From: Escherichia whittamii
GTDB taxonomy: Bacteria; Pseudomonadota; Gammaproteobacteria; Enterobacterales; Enterobacteriaceae
Length of the DNA: 64,000 nt
Reading direction: 5' to 3'
NCBI RefSeq assembly: GCF_014836715.1
Contig: NZ_JACSQI010000003.1
Coordinates: 375,890-439,889, forward strand
A program made the translations under genes and the position numbers. Below the pieces are notes generated by a model. The model searched no databases, was not told the origin of the DNA, and was given only the letters and a program-made list of their open reading frames with translations. Positions 37,838-49,118 of this stretch are shown here, in pieces. The number at the start of each line of letters is the position of its first letter. The stretch's first letter is position 1.

Positions 37838-38817
37838 TTGAACATCCTCGTCGCCATAATGACAAAAACGGGTGCGCCAACTAACGCCGTCATGACACCG
37901 GTCGCCAGCTCATGGGGCGTGAAAAGCGTTCGGGCGATAATATCTGCCAGTAATAACAAAAGGGCGCCGACACAAGCTGAAAGAGGTAGCAGAACGCGCA
38001 GATCCGCTGATGCCAGACGCCGGACAATCTGTGGTACCAACAGGCCGACAAAACCAATGGGGCCAGCAATCGATACGGCAGCACCGCAGAGCAACGCAAT
38101 CGCAATCAGAGTGAATGTTCGTGTGCGTAGTACCGAAACACCCAGCCCCTGTGCCATGCGATCGCCCAGTGCCAACATGTTAAGAGAGGGCGCAAGGTAA
38201 AGGGCTAATACAAATCCCCCCAAAGAAAACCAGGCGGACGTTCCAAGCGTCGCCCAATCCTGCCCCGCTAAATCCCCCGCTAACCATGTCCGCATCGCCA
38301 GCAGCGTTTGTTCGTCAAGAATCAGGATTGCAGCCGTTATTGAGGAAACGAACGCTGATAACGCCACGCCGCATAAGGTAACTTTCATTGGCGTTAATCC
38401 TGAACGCCCTGCGGAAGAGAGCAGCAATATCAACAGGAACAATAACGCACCTCCTGCAGATGCCAGCAGCGGGCGCCCAACAGGAAATGCCAGTCCAAGC
38501 GCGCTGGCGGCAACGACAGCCAGGGCGGCTCCGGCATTTAAGCCTAAAATATGTGGCTCGCCCAATGGGTTACGAATGACAGCCTGCAACAAAGCACCAG
38601 CAACACCAAGAGAAGCTCCAGTCAGCAATGCTGCCGCTAAACGCGGTAAACGCAGTCTTACAATTACGTTGTGATCGAAGTTTTGCGGTTCAAAATGAAG
38701 AAATGCCTGCAACACCGTTTGTGGTGCAATAAATCGGGCACCAATCCCTGGATATACCACGCATCCCACCAGCAGTAAGGCGAGGAAAAAAACAGTAACC
38801 AGCCCCGTGCGCATCAT
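37834..38817 (-). CDS. Ferric-siderophore ABC permease (FecCD family), subunit 1
   Basis: This 327-residue permease is related to the next subunit. It shows GASLGVAGALLQAVIRNPLGEPHILG near the N-terminus and IAGPIGFVGLLVPQIVRRL near the C-terminus. It overlaps the ATPase gene by 4 bp upstream and the second permease by 4 bp downstream, so four genes are translationally chained. Confidence 0.9.
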   Translation of the reverse strand: MMRTGLVTVFFLALLLVGCVVYPGIGARFIAPQTVLQAFLHFEPQNFDHNVIVRLRLPRLAAALLTGASLGVAGALLQAVIRNPLGEPHILGLNAGAALAVVAASALGLAFPVGRPLLASAGGALLFLLILLLSSAGRSGLTPMKVTLCGVALSAFVSSITAAILILDEQTLLAMRTWLAGDLAGQDWATLGTSAWFSLGGFVLALYLAPSLNMLALGDRMAQGLGVSVLRTRTFTLIAIALLCGAAVSIAGPIGFVGLLVPQIVRRLASADLRVLLPLSACVGALLLLLADIIARTLFTPHELATGVMTALVGAPVFVIMATRMFK

Positions 38818-39623
38818 ACTTTTTCTACACCACGAAACGGCATGAAAAACGGTTTTCCCGTCAGAGGATTTATTGATGCGTGAACATCAACGTCAAAGAC
38901 AGCTTTTACCAGTTCAGGCGTGCAATGTTCCCCCTCATTCAACACACGCACCACTTTCCCCTGGCGTAAAAATATCAACGTATCACCATAATTCACGGCA
39001 AAATTCAGATCATGCAACACCACAACGACAGTGCGCCCGTGATGACGCGTTAAATCATGTAATAACTCAAGAATTTCAACCTGATAACGTAAATCAAGCC
39101 AGGTTGTGGGTTCATCCAGCAGGATATAAGGCGTCTTTTGCGCCAACACCATCGCAATCCAGCAGCGCTGGCGCTGCCCACCAGAGAGTTTTTCAACCGG
39201 TAAATGTGCAAACTCCTGCGTACCGGTTAATTTCAGGGCCTCTTCTACCGCCTGCTCGTCGGCGTCGCTCCATTGGCGTATGAAATTCTGCCAGGGAAAG
39301 CGCCCACGCGACACCAGTTCATAAACGGTTAAGCCCTCCGGCAATAATGGCGACTGCGGTAAGATCCCAAGTCTACGGGATAACGCTTTCGTTGGTTGCT
39401 CGTGAATCGCTTTGCCATCAAGCAATATTGAGCCACCCATGGGCTGCAAGATACGCGCGATGGTACTGAGCAACGTCGATTTTCCACAGCCGTTCGCCCC
39501 AACCAGAACGGTCATTTTTTCTGTGGGAACGGAGAAAGAAACACCATCAACAATGATTTTCTTGTGATACCCGGCAGAAACATTGTCGAGGATCAGCCCC
39601 TGCCCTTTTGCGTTATGTGCCAC
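38814..39623 (-). CDS. Ferric-siderophore ABC ATPase (FecE/FepC type)
   Basis: This 269-residue ATPase has Walker A GANGCGKST (about 43-51), the signature LSGGQRQR, Walker B YILLDEPTTW and the switch histidine in VVVLHDLNF. It is of the FecE/FhuC/BtuD type and energises import of iron complexes. It is the first gene of the minus-strand operon and is divergent from the TonB-dependent receptor, across a 373-bp AT-rich region with Fur-like sequences. Confidence 0.92.
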   Translation of the reverse strand: MAHNAKGQGLILDNVSAGYHKKIIVDGVSFSVPTEKMTVLVGANGCGKSTLLSTIARILQPMGGSILLDGKAIHEQPTKALSRRLGILPQSPLLPEGLTVYELVSRGRFPWQNFIRQWSDADEQAVEEALKLTGTQEFAHLPVEKLSGGQRQRCWIAMVLAQKTPYILLDEPTTWLDLRYQVEILELLHDLTRHHGRTVVVVLHDLNFAVNYGDTLIFLRQGKVVRVLNEGEHCTPELVKAVFDVDVHASINPLTGKPFFMPFRGVEKV

Positions 39624-39880
39624 GTGTACGCCAACTTAATCAAAGACAAACAAAAATAAAACTCATTCTCCTTTGAGAGTTTGACGCCACAAAATGTAGT
39701 AGTCAAGGAGTTAAAAACCATATAAAAACAAGGTAAATAGCACGTAAAATATTATTTAAAATAAAAATTAAAACATTAAATATTAACTAGTTAAGAACAA
39801 TCAAGTTGCATTAAATCATCGTAAAAACACATGTAGCATTTTTTTGTCATTTCTCATTTACTACTACATTGCCACATGTT

Positions 39881-39899
39881 TGAATGATTCTCAATTACA
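39881..39899 (+). promoter_or_regulatory. Fur-box-like site of the siderophore receptor
   Basis: TGAATGATTCTCAATTACA keeps the AATGATTCTCA core of Fur boxes. It lies about 100 bp before the receptor start, where iron-loaded Fur would repress. The match is partial. Confidence 0.65.
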
Positions 39900-39957
39900 T
39901 ATCCGGTGATGAAATAACAAACGGATAGTGCTTAGTGAGCAACAAGAAACAATTTTC

Positions 39958-39981
39958 ACTCGCGACAATCCGCGAGTTTTT
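39958..39981 (+). terminator. Terminator-like hairpin in the receptor leader
   Basis: ACTCGCG and CGCGAGT form a perfect 7-bp stem with a 6-base loop, followed directly by TTTTT, ending 15 bp before the receptor ATG. It looks like an intrinsic terminator placed in the 5' leader, so it may be an attenuator or a barrier to upstream transcription. GGGA just after it is the likely ribosome site. Confidence 0.55.
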
Positions 39982-39996
39982 GGGATAACAGACTAA

Positions 39997-42138
39997 ATGG
40001 CTAAGTTCACACCTTCATTCTCAGGACTCAAAGGTCGGGCGCTCTTTTCACTGCTCTTTGCGACACCGATGATTCATGCAACAGACACTGTAACGACCAA
40101 AGATGGCGAAACCATCACTGTTACCGCAGATGCAAATACCGCAACTGAGGCAACCGATGGTTATCAACCTCTGAGCACTTCCACTGCGACATTAACCGAC
40201 ATGCCGATGCTGGATATTCCGCAGGTGGTCAATACGGTTAGCGATCAAGTACTGGAAAATCAGAATGCGACGACGCTGGATGAGGCGCTTTATAACGTCA
40301 GTAACGTGGTGCAAACCAATACATTAGGCGGGACTCAGGACGCTTTTGTACGTCGTGGATTCGGCGCTAACCGGGATGGTTCTATCATGACCAACGGCCT
40401 GCGAACTGTACTTCCTCGTAGCTTTAACGCCGCAACAGAACGTGTGGAAGTGCTAAAAGGCCCGGCCTCCACGCTGTATGGCATTCTCGATCCTGGCGGA
40501 CTGATTAACGTCGTGACAAAGCGCCCGGAAAAAACATTCCATGGTTCTGTATCAGCCACGTCCTCCAGTTTCGGTGGTGGCACTGGGCAACTTGATATCA
40601 CAGGCCCCATTGAAGGCACTCAGCTGGCATACCGCCTGACGGGGGAAGTGCAGGATGAAGATTACTGGCGAAACTTTGGTAAAGAGCGCAGTACATTTAT
40701 TGCCCCATCACTTACCTGGTTTGGTGATAATGCAACAGTAACCATGCTCTATTCCCATCGGGATTATAAAACGCCGTTCGATCGCGGAACGATTTTCGAT
40801 CTTACGACGAAACAGCCCGTAAACGTTGATCGAAAAATACGTTTCGACGAACCGTTTAACATTACCGATGGTCAGTCCGATCTGGCGCAACTCAACGCAG
40901 AATACCATCTCAATAGCCAGTGGACAGCGCGCTTTGATTACAGCTACAGCCAGGATAAATACAGCGATAATCAGGCTCGTGTTACCGCGTATGATGCAAC
41001 GACAGGAACGCTGACACGACGTGTTGATGCAACTCAGGGCTCTACCCAGCGTATGCATGCTACTCGTGCGGATCTACAAGGGAATGTTGATATTGCTGGA
41101 TTCTATAATGAGATTCTGGGTGGGGTGTCATATGAATATTATGATCTTCTGCGCACAGATATGATTCGCTGTAAAAACGCTAAAGATTTCAATATCTACA
41201 GCCCTGTTTATGGCAACACCAGCAAATGTACAACGGTTTCGGCGTCGGACAGTGATCAGACGATCAAACAGGAGAGCTACTCAGCTTATGCACAGGATGC
41301 GCTCTATCTGACCGATAACTGGATTGCCGTCGCCGGGATCCGCTATCAGTATTACACGCAGTATGCGGGTAAAGGCCGTCCTTTTAATGTCAATACTGAC
41401 AGCCGCGATGAACAATGGACTCCCAAACTGGGGCTGGTCTATAAACTGACGCCATCTGTATCCTTATTTACCAATTATTCGCAAACATTTATGCCGCAAT
41501 CGTCAATTGCCAGCTACATTGGCGATCTGCCACCAGAATCATCTAATGCTTACGAAGTTGGGGCAAAATTCGAGCTGTTCGATGGTATCACCGCAGATAT
41601 TGCGCTGTTTGATATCCATAAACGTAACGTGTTGTATACCGAAAGTATTGGTGACGAAACCATCGCCAAAACGGCAGGCCGCGTTCGTTCAAGAGGGGTT
41701 GAAGTCGACCTTGCGGGAGCATTAACTGAAAATATTAATATTATTGCCAGCTACGGCTATACCGATGCTAAGGTTCTGGATGATCCTGATTATGCAGGAA
41801 AACCATTGCCGAATGTTCCTCGTCATACCGGTTCGCTATTCCTGACCTATGACATTCACAACATGCCAGGTAATAACACTCTGACGTTTGGCGGTGGCGG
41901 ACATGGCGTAAGCCGTCGTTCGGCAACCAATGGGGCTGACTATTATCTGCCAGGCTATTTCGTTGCCGATGCCTTCGCCGCATACAAAATGAAATTGCAG
42001 TATCCGGTCACTCTGCAATTAAACGTCAAAAACCTGTTTGATAAAACGTATTACACCTCTTCCATCGCCACCAATAATCTGGGTAATCAGATTGGCGATC
42101 CGCGTGAAGTGCAATTCACGGTGAAAATGGAATTTTGA
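39997..42138 (+). CDS. TonB-dependent ferric-siderophore receptor (FhuA/FoxA-like)
   Basis: This 713-residue outer-membrane receptor has a signal peptide of about 28 residues. A TonB box lies in GETITVTAD just after it. The plug domain spans about residues 55-160 (VRRGFGANRDG, VEVLKGPASTLYG, GGLINVVTKRP), followed by a 22-strand barrel ending in the required C-terminal Phe. Two cysteines about 20 residues apart (near IRCKNAKDF and TSKCTT) probably form an extracellular-loop disulfide, as in FhuA-type receptors. Hydroxamate-type ligands are suggested by the family, but the ligand is unproven. It is paired with the divergent ABC operon and depends on TonB-ExbBD. Confidence 0.9.
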   Translation: MAKFTPSFSGLKGRALFSLLFATPMIHATDTVTTKDGETITVTADANTATEATDGYQPLSTSTATLTDMPMLDIPQVVNTVSDQVLENQNATTLDEALYNVSNVVQTNTLGGTQDAFVRRGFGANRDGSIMTNGLRTVLPRSFNAATERVEVLKGPASTLYGILDPGGLINVVTKRPEKTFHGSVSATSSSFGGGTGQLDITGPIEGTQLAYRLTGEVQDEDYWRNFGKERSTFIAPSLTWFGDNATVTMLYSHRDYKTPFDRGTIFDLTTKQPVNVDRKIRFDEPFNITDGQSDLAQLNAEYHLNSQWTARFDYSYSQDKYSDNQARVTAYDATTGTLTRRVDATQGSTQRMHATRADLQGNVDIAGFYNEILGGVSYEYYDLLRTDMIRCKNAKDFNIYSPVYGNTSKCTTVSASDSDQTIKQESYSAYAQDALYLTDNWIAVAGIRYQYYTQYAGKGRPFNVNTDSRDEQWTPKLGLVYKLTPSVSLFTNYSQTFMPQSSIASYIGDLPPESSNAYEVGAKFELFDGITADIALFDIHKRNVLYTESIGDETIAKTAGRVRSRGVEVDLAGALTENINIIASYGYTDAKVLDDPDYAGKPLPNVPRHTGSLFLTYDIHNMPGNNTLTFGGGGHGVSRRSATNGADYYLPGYFVADAFAAYKMKLQYPVTLQLNVKNLFDKTYYTSSIATNNLGNQIGDPREVQFTVKMEF

Positions 42139-42145
42139 TAAAAAA

Positions 42146-42180
42146 AGCCCGGTATACGCTTGTATGCCGGGCTATGTTTT
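42146..42180. terminator. Bidirectional terminator between receptor and parE
   Basis: AGCCCGGTATAC and GTATGCCGGGCT form a 12-bp stem with one G-T pair and a 4-base loop. A-rich sequence precedes it and ATGTTTTATT follows it, so it can act on both strands. Confidence 0.85.
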
Positions 42181-42201
42181 ATTCTCCTGGCAGGAGGATT
42201 A

Positions 42202-44097
<1,896 letters not shown>

Positions 44098-44122
44098 TTA
44101 AGTTAGTAATTCGAGTTGATCG

Positions 44123-44704
44123 TCAGAGATGGTGCAGACCAAGAAAATCGACGATCGGGTTGAAATAATCTTCGAAGCCCGTGAATGCGTGGTTGCCGCC
44201 TTCTATTACGGTCTGGCGGCAGGAGGCGTAGTACGCCACCGCCTGGCGGTAATCCAGCACTTCATCTCCCGTCTGTTGCAGCAGCCAGATCAAATCCGGC
44301 GCTTCCAGCGGGTCAATCTGCATGACTTTGAGATCGTAAATATGGCGAGACTCTAGCACATATTGCTGCCCGGTGTAGGGGTTCTCGTTCTGACCGAGAT
44401 AGTCTGTTAGCAGTTCAAACGGGCGCACCGCCGGGTTTACCACCACAGCCGGCAGCATAAAACATTGCGACAACCAGGTGGCGTAGTACCCGCCCAGTGA
44501 CGAACCAACAATCCCCAGCGAATCACCGCCATGTTCCAGCACAATGGATTCAAGCAGTTCTGCCGCATCGGAAGGATACGGCGGTAACTGCGGAATAATC
44601 ATCTCAACGTCAGGGTGATGTTCCGCCAGCCAGTTTTTCAACAAGCTCGCTTTCGCAGAACGCGGCGAACTATTGAAACCGTGTAAATAAAGAAGCGTCG
44701 ACAT
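44123..44704 (-). CDS. yqiA: Esterase YqiA
   Basis: This 193-residue alpha/beta hydrolase has the nucleophile Ser in [12 protein letters not shown] and the HGFN motif near the N-terminus ([15 protein letters not shown]). It has weak esterase activity on palmitoyl-CoA-type substrates. I chose the ATG at 44704, which overlaps the cpdA stop as TGATG; the longer frame is antisense to nothing real but has no family match. Confidence 0.95.
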   Translation of the reverse strand: MSTLLYLHGFNSSPRSAKASLLKNWLAEHHPDVEMIIPQLPPYPSDAAELLESIVLEHGGDSLGIVGSSLGGYYATWLSQCFMLPAVVVNPAVRPFELLTDYLGQNENPYTGQQYVLESRHIYDLKVMQIDPLEAPDLIWLLQQTGDEVLDYRQAVAYYASCRQTVIEGGNHAFTGFEDYFNPIVDFLGLHHL

Positions 44705-45531
44705 CAGTAACCTTCTGAAGCGGTATCTGGTTGGAAACGGGAGTCTGCCAGGCGGTGTACTTCTGTGGTCAGCGAGCCATCGGCATGAAGTTCCAGCGTA
44801 CGCCAACCGGGCGCGATGGTATCCAGCGTGAAGTTGGAGCAGTGCGGCTTAAACTGCACGCAGGTCGATGGCGTTGCCAGCAGGCGACGACCGTTCCAGT
44901 CGAGATCCAGTTCCTGATGGATATGGCCGCATAACAGATATTTGACGTGCGGAAACTTCACCAGCACGTTATCCAGTTCACCTGCGTTACGCAGACTGTG
45001 TTGGTCAAGCCAGCTACAACCGGCAGGCAGCGGATGATGGTGCAGTAGCAGCAAGGTATGGCGCTCTGGTGCATCGGCCAGTTTACGTTCCAGCCACTCG
45101 AGCTGAAACTCACTCAACTCGCCGTGTGGCACGCCAAACACCTGGCTGTCCAGCAACAGGATTTGCCACTGCTCACCGATAAACACGCGTTTCGCTGAAG
45201 ATATACCCGCATCCTGTAACGCACTGTACATCGCAGGCTGGAAGTCATGGTTGCCCGGCAGCCAGACGCAGGGCGCACGAAAGCTTGCGATGCCTTCAGC
45301 GAAGTGCTGATAGGCCGCAGCCGTTTGATCCTGCGCTAAATCACCTGTCGCGACAATCAGGTCAAATTCGTGCTGGTGTGGGCGAATCGCCTCCAGCACC
45401 GCCTGGTAGCTCTCCCAGGTGTTCACACCTAACAGGGCTTCGTGCTTTTGCGCAAACAGGTGAGTATCGGTAATTTGTAAAATCCTGACTCTGGACTCAC
45501 CAGCCAGAGGAAGGGTTAACAGGCTTTCCAA
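44704..45531 (-). CDS. cpdA: 3',5'-cyclic AMP phosphodiesterase CpdA
   Basis: This 275-residue calcineurin-type metallophosphatase degrades cAMP. Its five metal-binding blocks are visible: [24 protein letters not shown] and CGHIHQE. It tunes the cAMP level and thus CRP control. It lies in the nudF-yqiB-cpdA-yqiA-parE cluster, 24 bp after yqiB and overlapping yqiA by one base. Confidence 0.96.
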   Translation of the reverse strand: MESLLTLPLAGESRVRILQITDTHLFAQKHEALLGVNTWESYQAVLEAIRPHQHEFDLIVATGDLAQDQTAAAYQHFAEGIASFRAPCVWLPGNHDFQPAMYSALQDAGISSAKRVFIGEQWQILLLDSQVFGVPHGELSEFQLEWLERKLADAPERHTLLLLHHHPLPAGCSWLDQHSLRNAGELDNVLVKFPHVKYLLCGHIHQELDLDWNGRRLLATPSTCVQFKPHCSNFTLDTIAPGWRTLELHADGSLTTEVHRLADSRFQPDTASEGY

Positions 45532-45555
45532 ATGGTGTCCTTAGGTTTCACGACG

Positions 45556-45978
45556 CTAATAAACCGGAATCGCCATCGCTCCATGTGCTAAACAGTATCG
45601 CAACCAGTCCGCTAAAAACTGATTAATTTGATGCTTTTCGTCGCGTTGATGCAACTTTTTATTAGGATAATCATACCGCGCTTTGAAGCGAAAAATCTGC
45701 TGACTTGAACACACTTCAGCCACCATTGCATCATGATACAGACGCACCGTCATCGACGGAAGGCTCCAGTAACTGATCGCTGGCGCAATCTGTTCAATAG
45801 TCACCAGGGTAGTGTATCGGGTCGATTCCACAATCGTTAGCCGATATTGTGCGTTTGCCACCTGATAGCTTACAGTTTCACCGGGTGCGTCATTGCGCGG
45901 TAACAAACGGCGCAATTGTGAAAAGTTCATCTCGCACAGGCGCATCATTTCAGGAAAGTCAGGTGTGTAACGCTTCAT
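45556..45978 (-). CDS. yqiB: Conserved protein YqiB (DUF1249)
   Basis: This 140-residue soluble protein belongs to DUF1249, with the family's N-terminal [16 protein letters not shown] and C-terminal [17 protein letters not shown] segments. The function is unknown. It starts immediately after the nudF stop codon and precedes cpdA, so it is cotranscribed with both. Confidence 0.93.
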   Translation of the reverse strand: MKRYTPDFPEMMRLCEMNFSQLRRLLPRNDAPGETVSYQVANAQYRLTIVESTRYTTLVTIEQIAPAISYWSLPSMTVRLYHDAMVAEVCSSQQIFRFKARYDYPNKKLHQRDEKHQINQFLADWLRYCLAHGAMAIPVY

Positions 45979-46608
45979 TTATGCCCACTCATTTTTTAAC
46001 GCTTGATGATGCAGTTGCAGCCATTGCAAAGCGATGACCGACGCTGCGTTGTCGATTTTCCCCTCTTCTACCCATTGGTATGCCTGTTCCCGACTTACCA
46101 CATGAACGCGAATATCTTCGTTTTCATCTGCCAGACCGTGAATACCGCTTGCGGTCGTGGCGTCCACTTCGCCCACCATAATTGACGAACGCTCGCTGGT
46201 GCCGCCCGGGCTTGCCAGGAAACTTAACACCGGTTTAGTCCGTTTCACTTTTAGTCCCGCCTCTTCAATCGCTTCGCGACGGACAACATCTTCCACACTC
46301 TCACCGTCTTCAATCATCCCGGCAACCATTTCCAGTAACCAGGGCGTTTCGCTGGTGTCATACGCGGCAATTCGTATCTGCTCAATCAGTACAACTTCAT
46401 CGCGCACTGGGTCAAAGGGTAGCAAGACTGCGGCGTGACCGCGTTCAAAAATTTCCCGTCGGACCTCATGACTCATTTGCCCGTTGAATAAACGATGACG
46501 AAATCTGTAAAGATCTAATGAAAAAAAGCCGCGATAAAGTGTTTCTCGTGCAATAATTTCTACATCGTTTTTGCCAAATGTAACGGGCAGGTTGTCTGGC
46601 TTAAGCAT
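45979..46608 (-). CDS. nudF: ADP-ribose pyrophosphatase NudF
   Basis: This 209-residue Nudix hydrolase has the full Nudix box beginning at GMIEDGESVEDVV, with the REAIEEAG core (about residues 97-119). It hydrolyses ADP-ribose to AMP and ribose 5-phosphate and affects glycogen synthesis by removing ADP-glucose. It is the first gene of the minus-strand cluster leading to parE, divergent from tolC. Confidence 0.96.
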   Translation of the reverse strand: MLKPDNLPVTFGKNDVEIIARETLYRGFFSLDLYRFRHRLFNGQMSHEVRREIFERGHAAVLLPFDPVRDEVVLIEQIRIAAYDTSETPWLLEMVAGMIEDGESVEDVVRREAIEEAGLKVKRTKPVLSFLASPGGTSERSSIMVGEVDATTASGIHGLADENEDIRVHVVSREQAYQWVEEGKIDNAASVIALQWLQLHHQALKNEWA

Positions 46609-46711
46609 GGCTAATGTCCTGGCACTAATAGTGAATAAAATGTGAATTTCAGCGACGTTTGACTGCCGTTTGAGCAGTCATGTGTTAAATTGAGGCACAT
46701 TAACGCCCTAT

Positions 46712-46731
46712 GGCACGTAACGCCAACCTTT
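46712..46731 (+). promoter_or_regulatory. Marbox of tolC
   Basis: The segment GGCACGTAACGCCAACC matches the mar/sox/rob box known upstream of tolC in E. coli. MarA, SoxS and Rob bind it to raise efflux capacity. It lies about 85 bp before the TolC start codon. Confidence 0.75.
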
Positions 46732-46812
46732 TGCGGTAGCGGCTTCTGCTAGAATCCGCAATAATTTTACAGTTTGATCGCGCTAAATACTGCTTCACCA
46801 CAAGGAATGCAA

Positions 46813-48294
46813 ATGAAGAAATTGCTCCCCATTCTTATCGGCCTGAGCCTTTCTGGGTTCAGTTCGTTGAGCCAGGCCGAGAACCTGATGCAAGTTTATC
46901 AGCAAGCACGCCTTAGTAACCCGGAATTGCGTAAGTCTGCCGCCGATCGTGATGCTGCCTTTGAAAAAATTAATGAAGCACGCAGTCCATTACTGCCACA
47001 GCTAGGTTTAGGTGCAGATTACACCTATAGCAACGGCTACCGCGACGCGAACGGCATCAACTCTAACGCAACCAGTGCGTCCCTGCAGCTGACCCAGTCC
47101 ATTTTCGATATGTCGAAATGGCGCGCGCTGACCTTGCAGGAAAAAGCTGCCGGTATTCAGGACGTCACTTACCAGACCGATCAACAAACTTTGATCCTCA
47201 ACACCGCGACCGCTTATTTCAACGTGTTGAATGCCATTGACGTGCTTTCTTATACTCAGGCACAAAAAGAGGCAATCTACCGTCAGTTAGATCAAACCAC
47301 CCAACGCTTTAACGTGGGCCTGGTGGCGATCACCGACGTGCAGAACGCCCGCGCGCAGTACGATACCGTGCTGGCGAACGAAGTGACCGCACGTAATAAC
47401 CTCGATAACGCGGTAGAGCAGCTGCGTCAGATAACCGGTAACTACTATCCAGAACTGGCTGCGCTGAATGTCGAAAACTTCAAGACCGACAAACCACAGC
47501 CGGTTAACGCCCTGCTGAAAGAAGCCGAAAAACGCAACCTGTCCCTGTTACAGGCACGTTTGAGCCAGGACCTGGCGCGCGAGCAAATCCGCCAGGCGCA
47601 GGACGGTCACTTACCAACCCTGGATTTAACGGCCTCTACAGGGATTTCTGATACCTCCTACAGCGGTTCGAAAACCCGTGGTGCCAACAGTACCCAGTAT
47701 GACGACAGCAATATGGGCCAGAACAAAGTTGGCCTGAGCTTCTCGCTGCCGATTTATCAGGGCGGAATGGTTAACTCGCAGGTGAAACAGGCACAGTACA
47801 ACTTCGTGGGTGCCAGCGAGCAACTGGAAAGCGCACACCGTAGCGTTGTGCAGACCGTGCGTTCCTCCTTCAACAACATTAATGCTTCTATCAGCAGCAT
47901 TAACGCCTACAAACAAGCCGTGGTTTCCGCCCAAAGCTCTTTAGACGCGATGGAAGCGGGCTACTCGGTCGGTACGCGTACCATTGTTGACGTGTTGGAT
48001 GCGACCACTACGCTGTACAACGCCAAGCAGGAACTGGCGAATGCACGTTATAACTACCTGATTAACCAGCTGAATATTAAGTCAGCTCTGGGTACGTTGA
48101 ACGAGCAGGATCTGCTGGCGTTGAACAACGCACTAAGCAAGCCGGTTTCCACTAATCCGGAAAACGTCGCACCGCAGACGCCAGAACAAAATGCTATCGC
48201 TGATGGCTATGCACCAGATAGCCCGGCGCCAGCCGTTCAGCAAGCGTCCGCACGCACTACCACCAGTAACGGTCATAACCCTTTCCGTAACTGA
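46813..48294 (+). CDS. tolC: Outer membrane efflux channel TolC
   Basis: This 493-residue protein has a 22-residue signal peptide (LLPILIGLSLSGFSSLSQA) and two repeated outer-membrane-factor halves, which build a trimeric beta-barrel and alpha-helical tunnel. It exports drugs, bile salts, hemolysin-type toxins and siderophores with AcrAB, EmrAB and type I systems. I chose the MKKLLP start at 46813; an ATG two codons earlier is possible. A UUCG-loop hairpin follows, then ygiB and ygiC. Confidence 0.97.
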   Translation: MKKLLPILIGLSLSGFSSLSQAENLMQVYQQARLSNPELRKSAADRDAAFEKINEARSPLLPQLGLGADYTYSNGYRDANGINSNATSASLQLTQSIFDMSKWRALTLQEKAAGIQDVTYQTDQQTLILNTATAYFNVLNAIDVLSYTQAQKEAIYRQLDQTTQRFNVGLVAITDVQNARAQYDTVLANEVTARNNLDNAVEQLRQITGNYYPELAALNVENFKTDKPQPVNALLKEAEKRNLSLLQARLSQDLAREQIRQAQDGHLPTLDLTASTGISDTSYSGSKTRGANSTQYDDSNMGQNKVGLSFSLPIYQGGMVNSQVKQAQYNFVGASEQLESAHRSVVQTVRSSFNNINASISSINAYKQAVVSAQSSLDAMEAGYSVGTRTIVDVLDATTTLYNAKQELANARYNYLINQLNIKSALGTLNEQDLLALNNALSKPVSTNPENVAPQTPEQNAIADGYAPDSPAPAVQQASARTTTSNGHNPFRN

Positions 48295-48301
48295 CGACGA
48301 C

Positions 48302-48321
48302 GACGGGGCTTCGGCCCCGTC
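48302..48321 (+). terminator. UUCG-tetraloop hairpin after tolC
   Basis: GACGGGGC and GCCCCGTC enclose TTCG, an exceptionally stable RNA tetraloop. There is no T-run after it, so it may protect the tolC mRNA end while still letting ygiBC be read. Confidence 0.65.
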
Positions 48322-48441
48322 TGAACGTAAGGCAACGTAAAGATACGGGTTATCTGCCGCATTCTTCCCCCTTCTCGCTTCAATTTCGACCAGCCATCCT
48401 CTATTCTGATGGGTATTTACCACTGGTCCCGGAAGACAAAA

Positions 48442-49113
48442 ATGAAACGGACAAAATCCATACGCCACGCATCGTTCCGCAAAAACTGGAGCGCACGCCA
48501 CCTGACACCTGTTGCTCTCGCTGTTGCCACTGTTTTTATGCTGGCTGGCTGTGAAAAGAGTGATGAGACAGTATCTCTGTATCAAAATGCGGACGATTGT
48601 TCAGCCGCAAACCCAGGCAAAAGCGCCGAATGTACCACCGCGTACAACAATGCGCTGAAAGAAGCAGAACGCACTGCACCGAAATACGCCACTCGTGAAG
48701 ACTGTATTGCCGAATTTGGCGAAGGTCAGTGCCAACAGGCACCTGCCCAGGCGGGTATGGCACCAGAAAACCAGGCGCAGGCCCAGCAATCCAGCGGAAG
48801 TTTCTGGATGCCACTGATGGCCGGTTACATGATGGGGCGCCTGATGGGCGGCGGCGCGGGCTTTGCGCAACAGCCGCTGTTCTCCTCGAAAAATCCAGCC
48901 AGCCCGGCTTACGGCAAATACACTGATGCCACCGGTAAAAACTATGGCGCAGCCCAGCCAGGCCGCACCATGACTGTACCTAAGACGGCAATGGCGCCAA
49001 AACCGGCGACTACCACCACCGTTACCCGCGGCGGCTTTGGTGAATCTGTTGCTAAACAAAGCACTATGCAGCGTAGCGCAACCGGCACCTCTTCTCGTTC
49101 AATGGGTGGCTGA
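48442..49113 (+). CDS. ygiB: YgiB, DUF1190 lipoprotein-like protein
   Basis: This 223-residue protein has a basic N-terminus, a hydrophobic segment ending in [10 protein letters not shown] that looks like a lipobox, and a low-complexity C-terminal half rich in Ala, Gly, Gln, Thr and Ser. Conserved cysteine pairs in the [17 protein letters not shown] region are typical of DUF1190. The function is unknown. It lies 5 bp before ygiC and is cotranscribed with it and probably with tolC. Confidence 0.93.
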   Translation: MKRTKSIRHASFRKNWSARHLTPVALAVATVFMLAGCEKSDETVSLYQNADDCSAANPGKSAECTTAYNNALKEAERTAPKYATREDCIAEFGEGQCQQAPAQAGMAPENQAQAQQSSGSFWMPLMAGYMMGRLMGGGAGFAQQPLFSSKNPASPAYGKYTDATGKNYGAAQPGRTMTVPKTAMAPKPATTTTVTRGGFGESVAKQSTMQRSATGTSSRSMGG

Positions 49114-49118
49114 TACCG

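Larger units (their letters stand above)
39624..39996. other. AT-rich divergent promoter region of the siderophore system
   Basis: No gene is seen in these 373 bp. They hold the promoters of the ABC operon and the receptor. A second weak Fur-like segment (AACTCATTCTCC around 39659-39670) may serve the ABC operon. AT content is much higher than in the flanking genes, which fits H-NS binding and acquired DNA. Confidence 0.6.
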
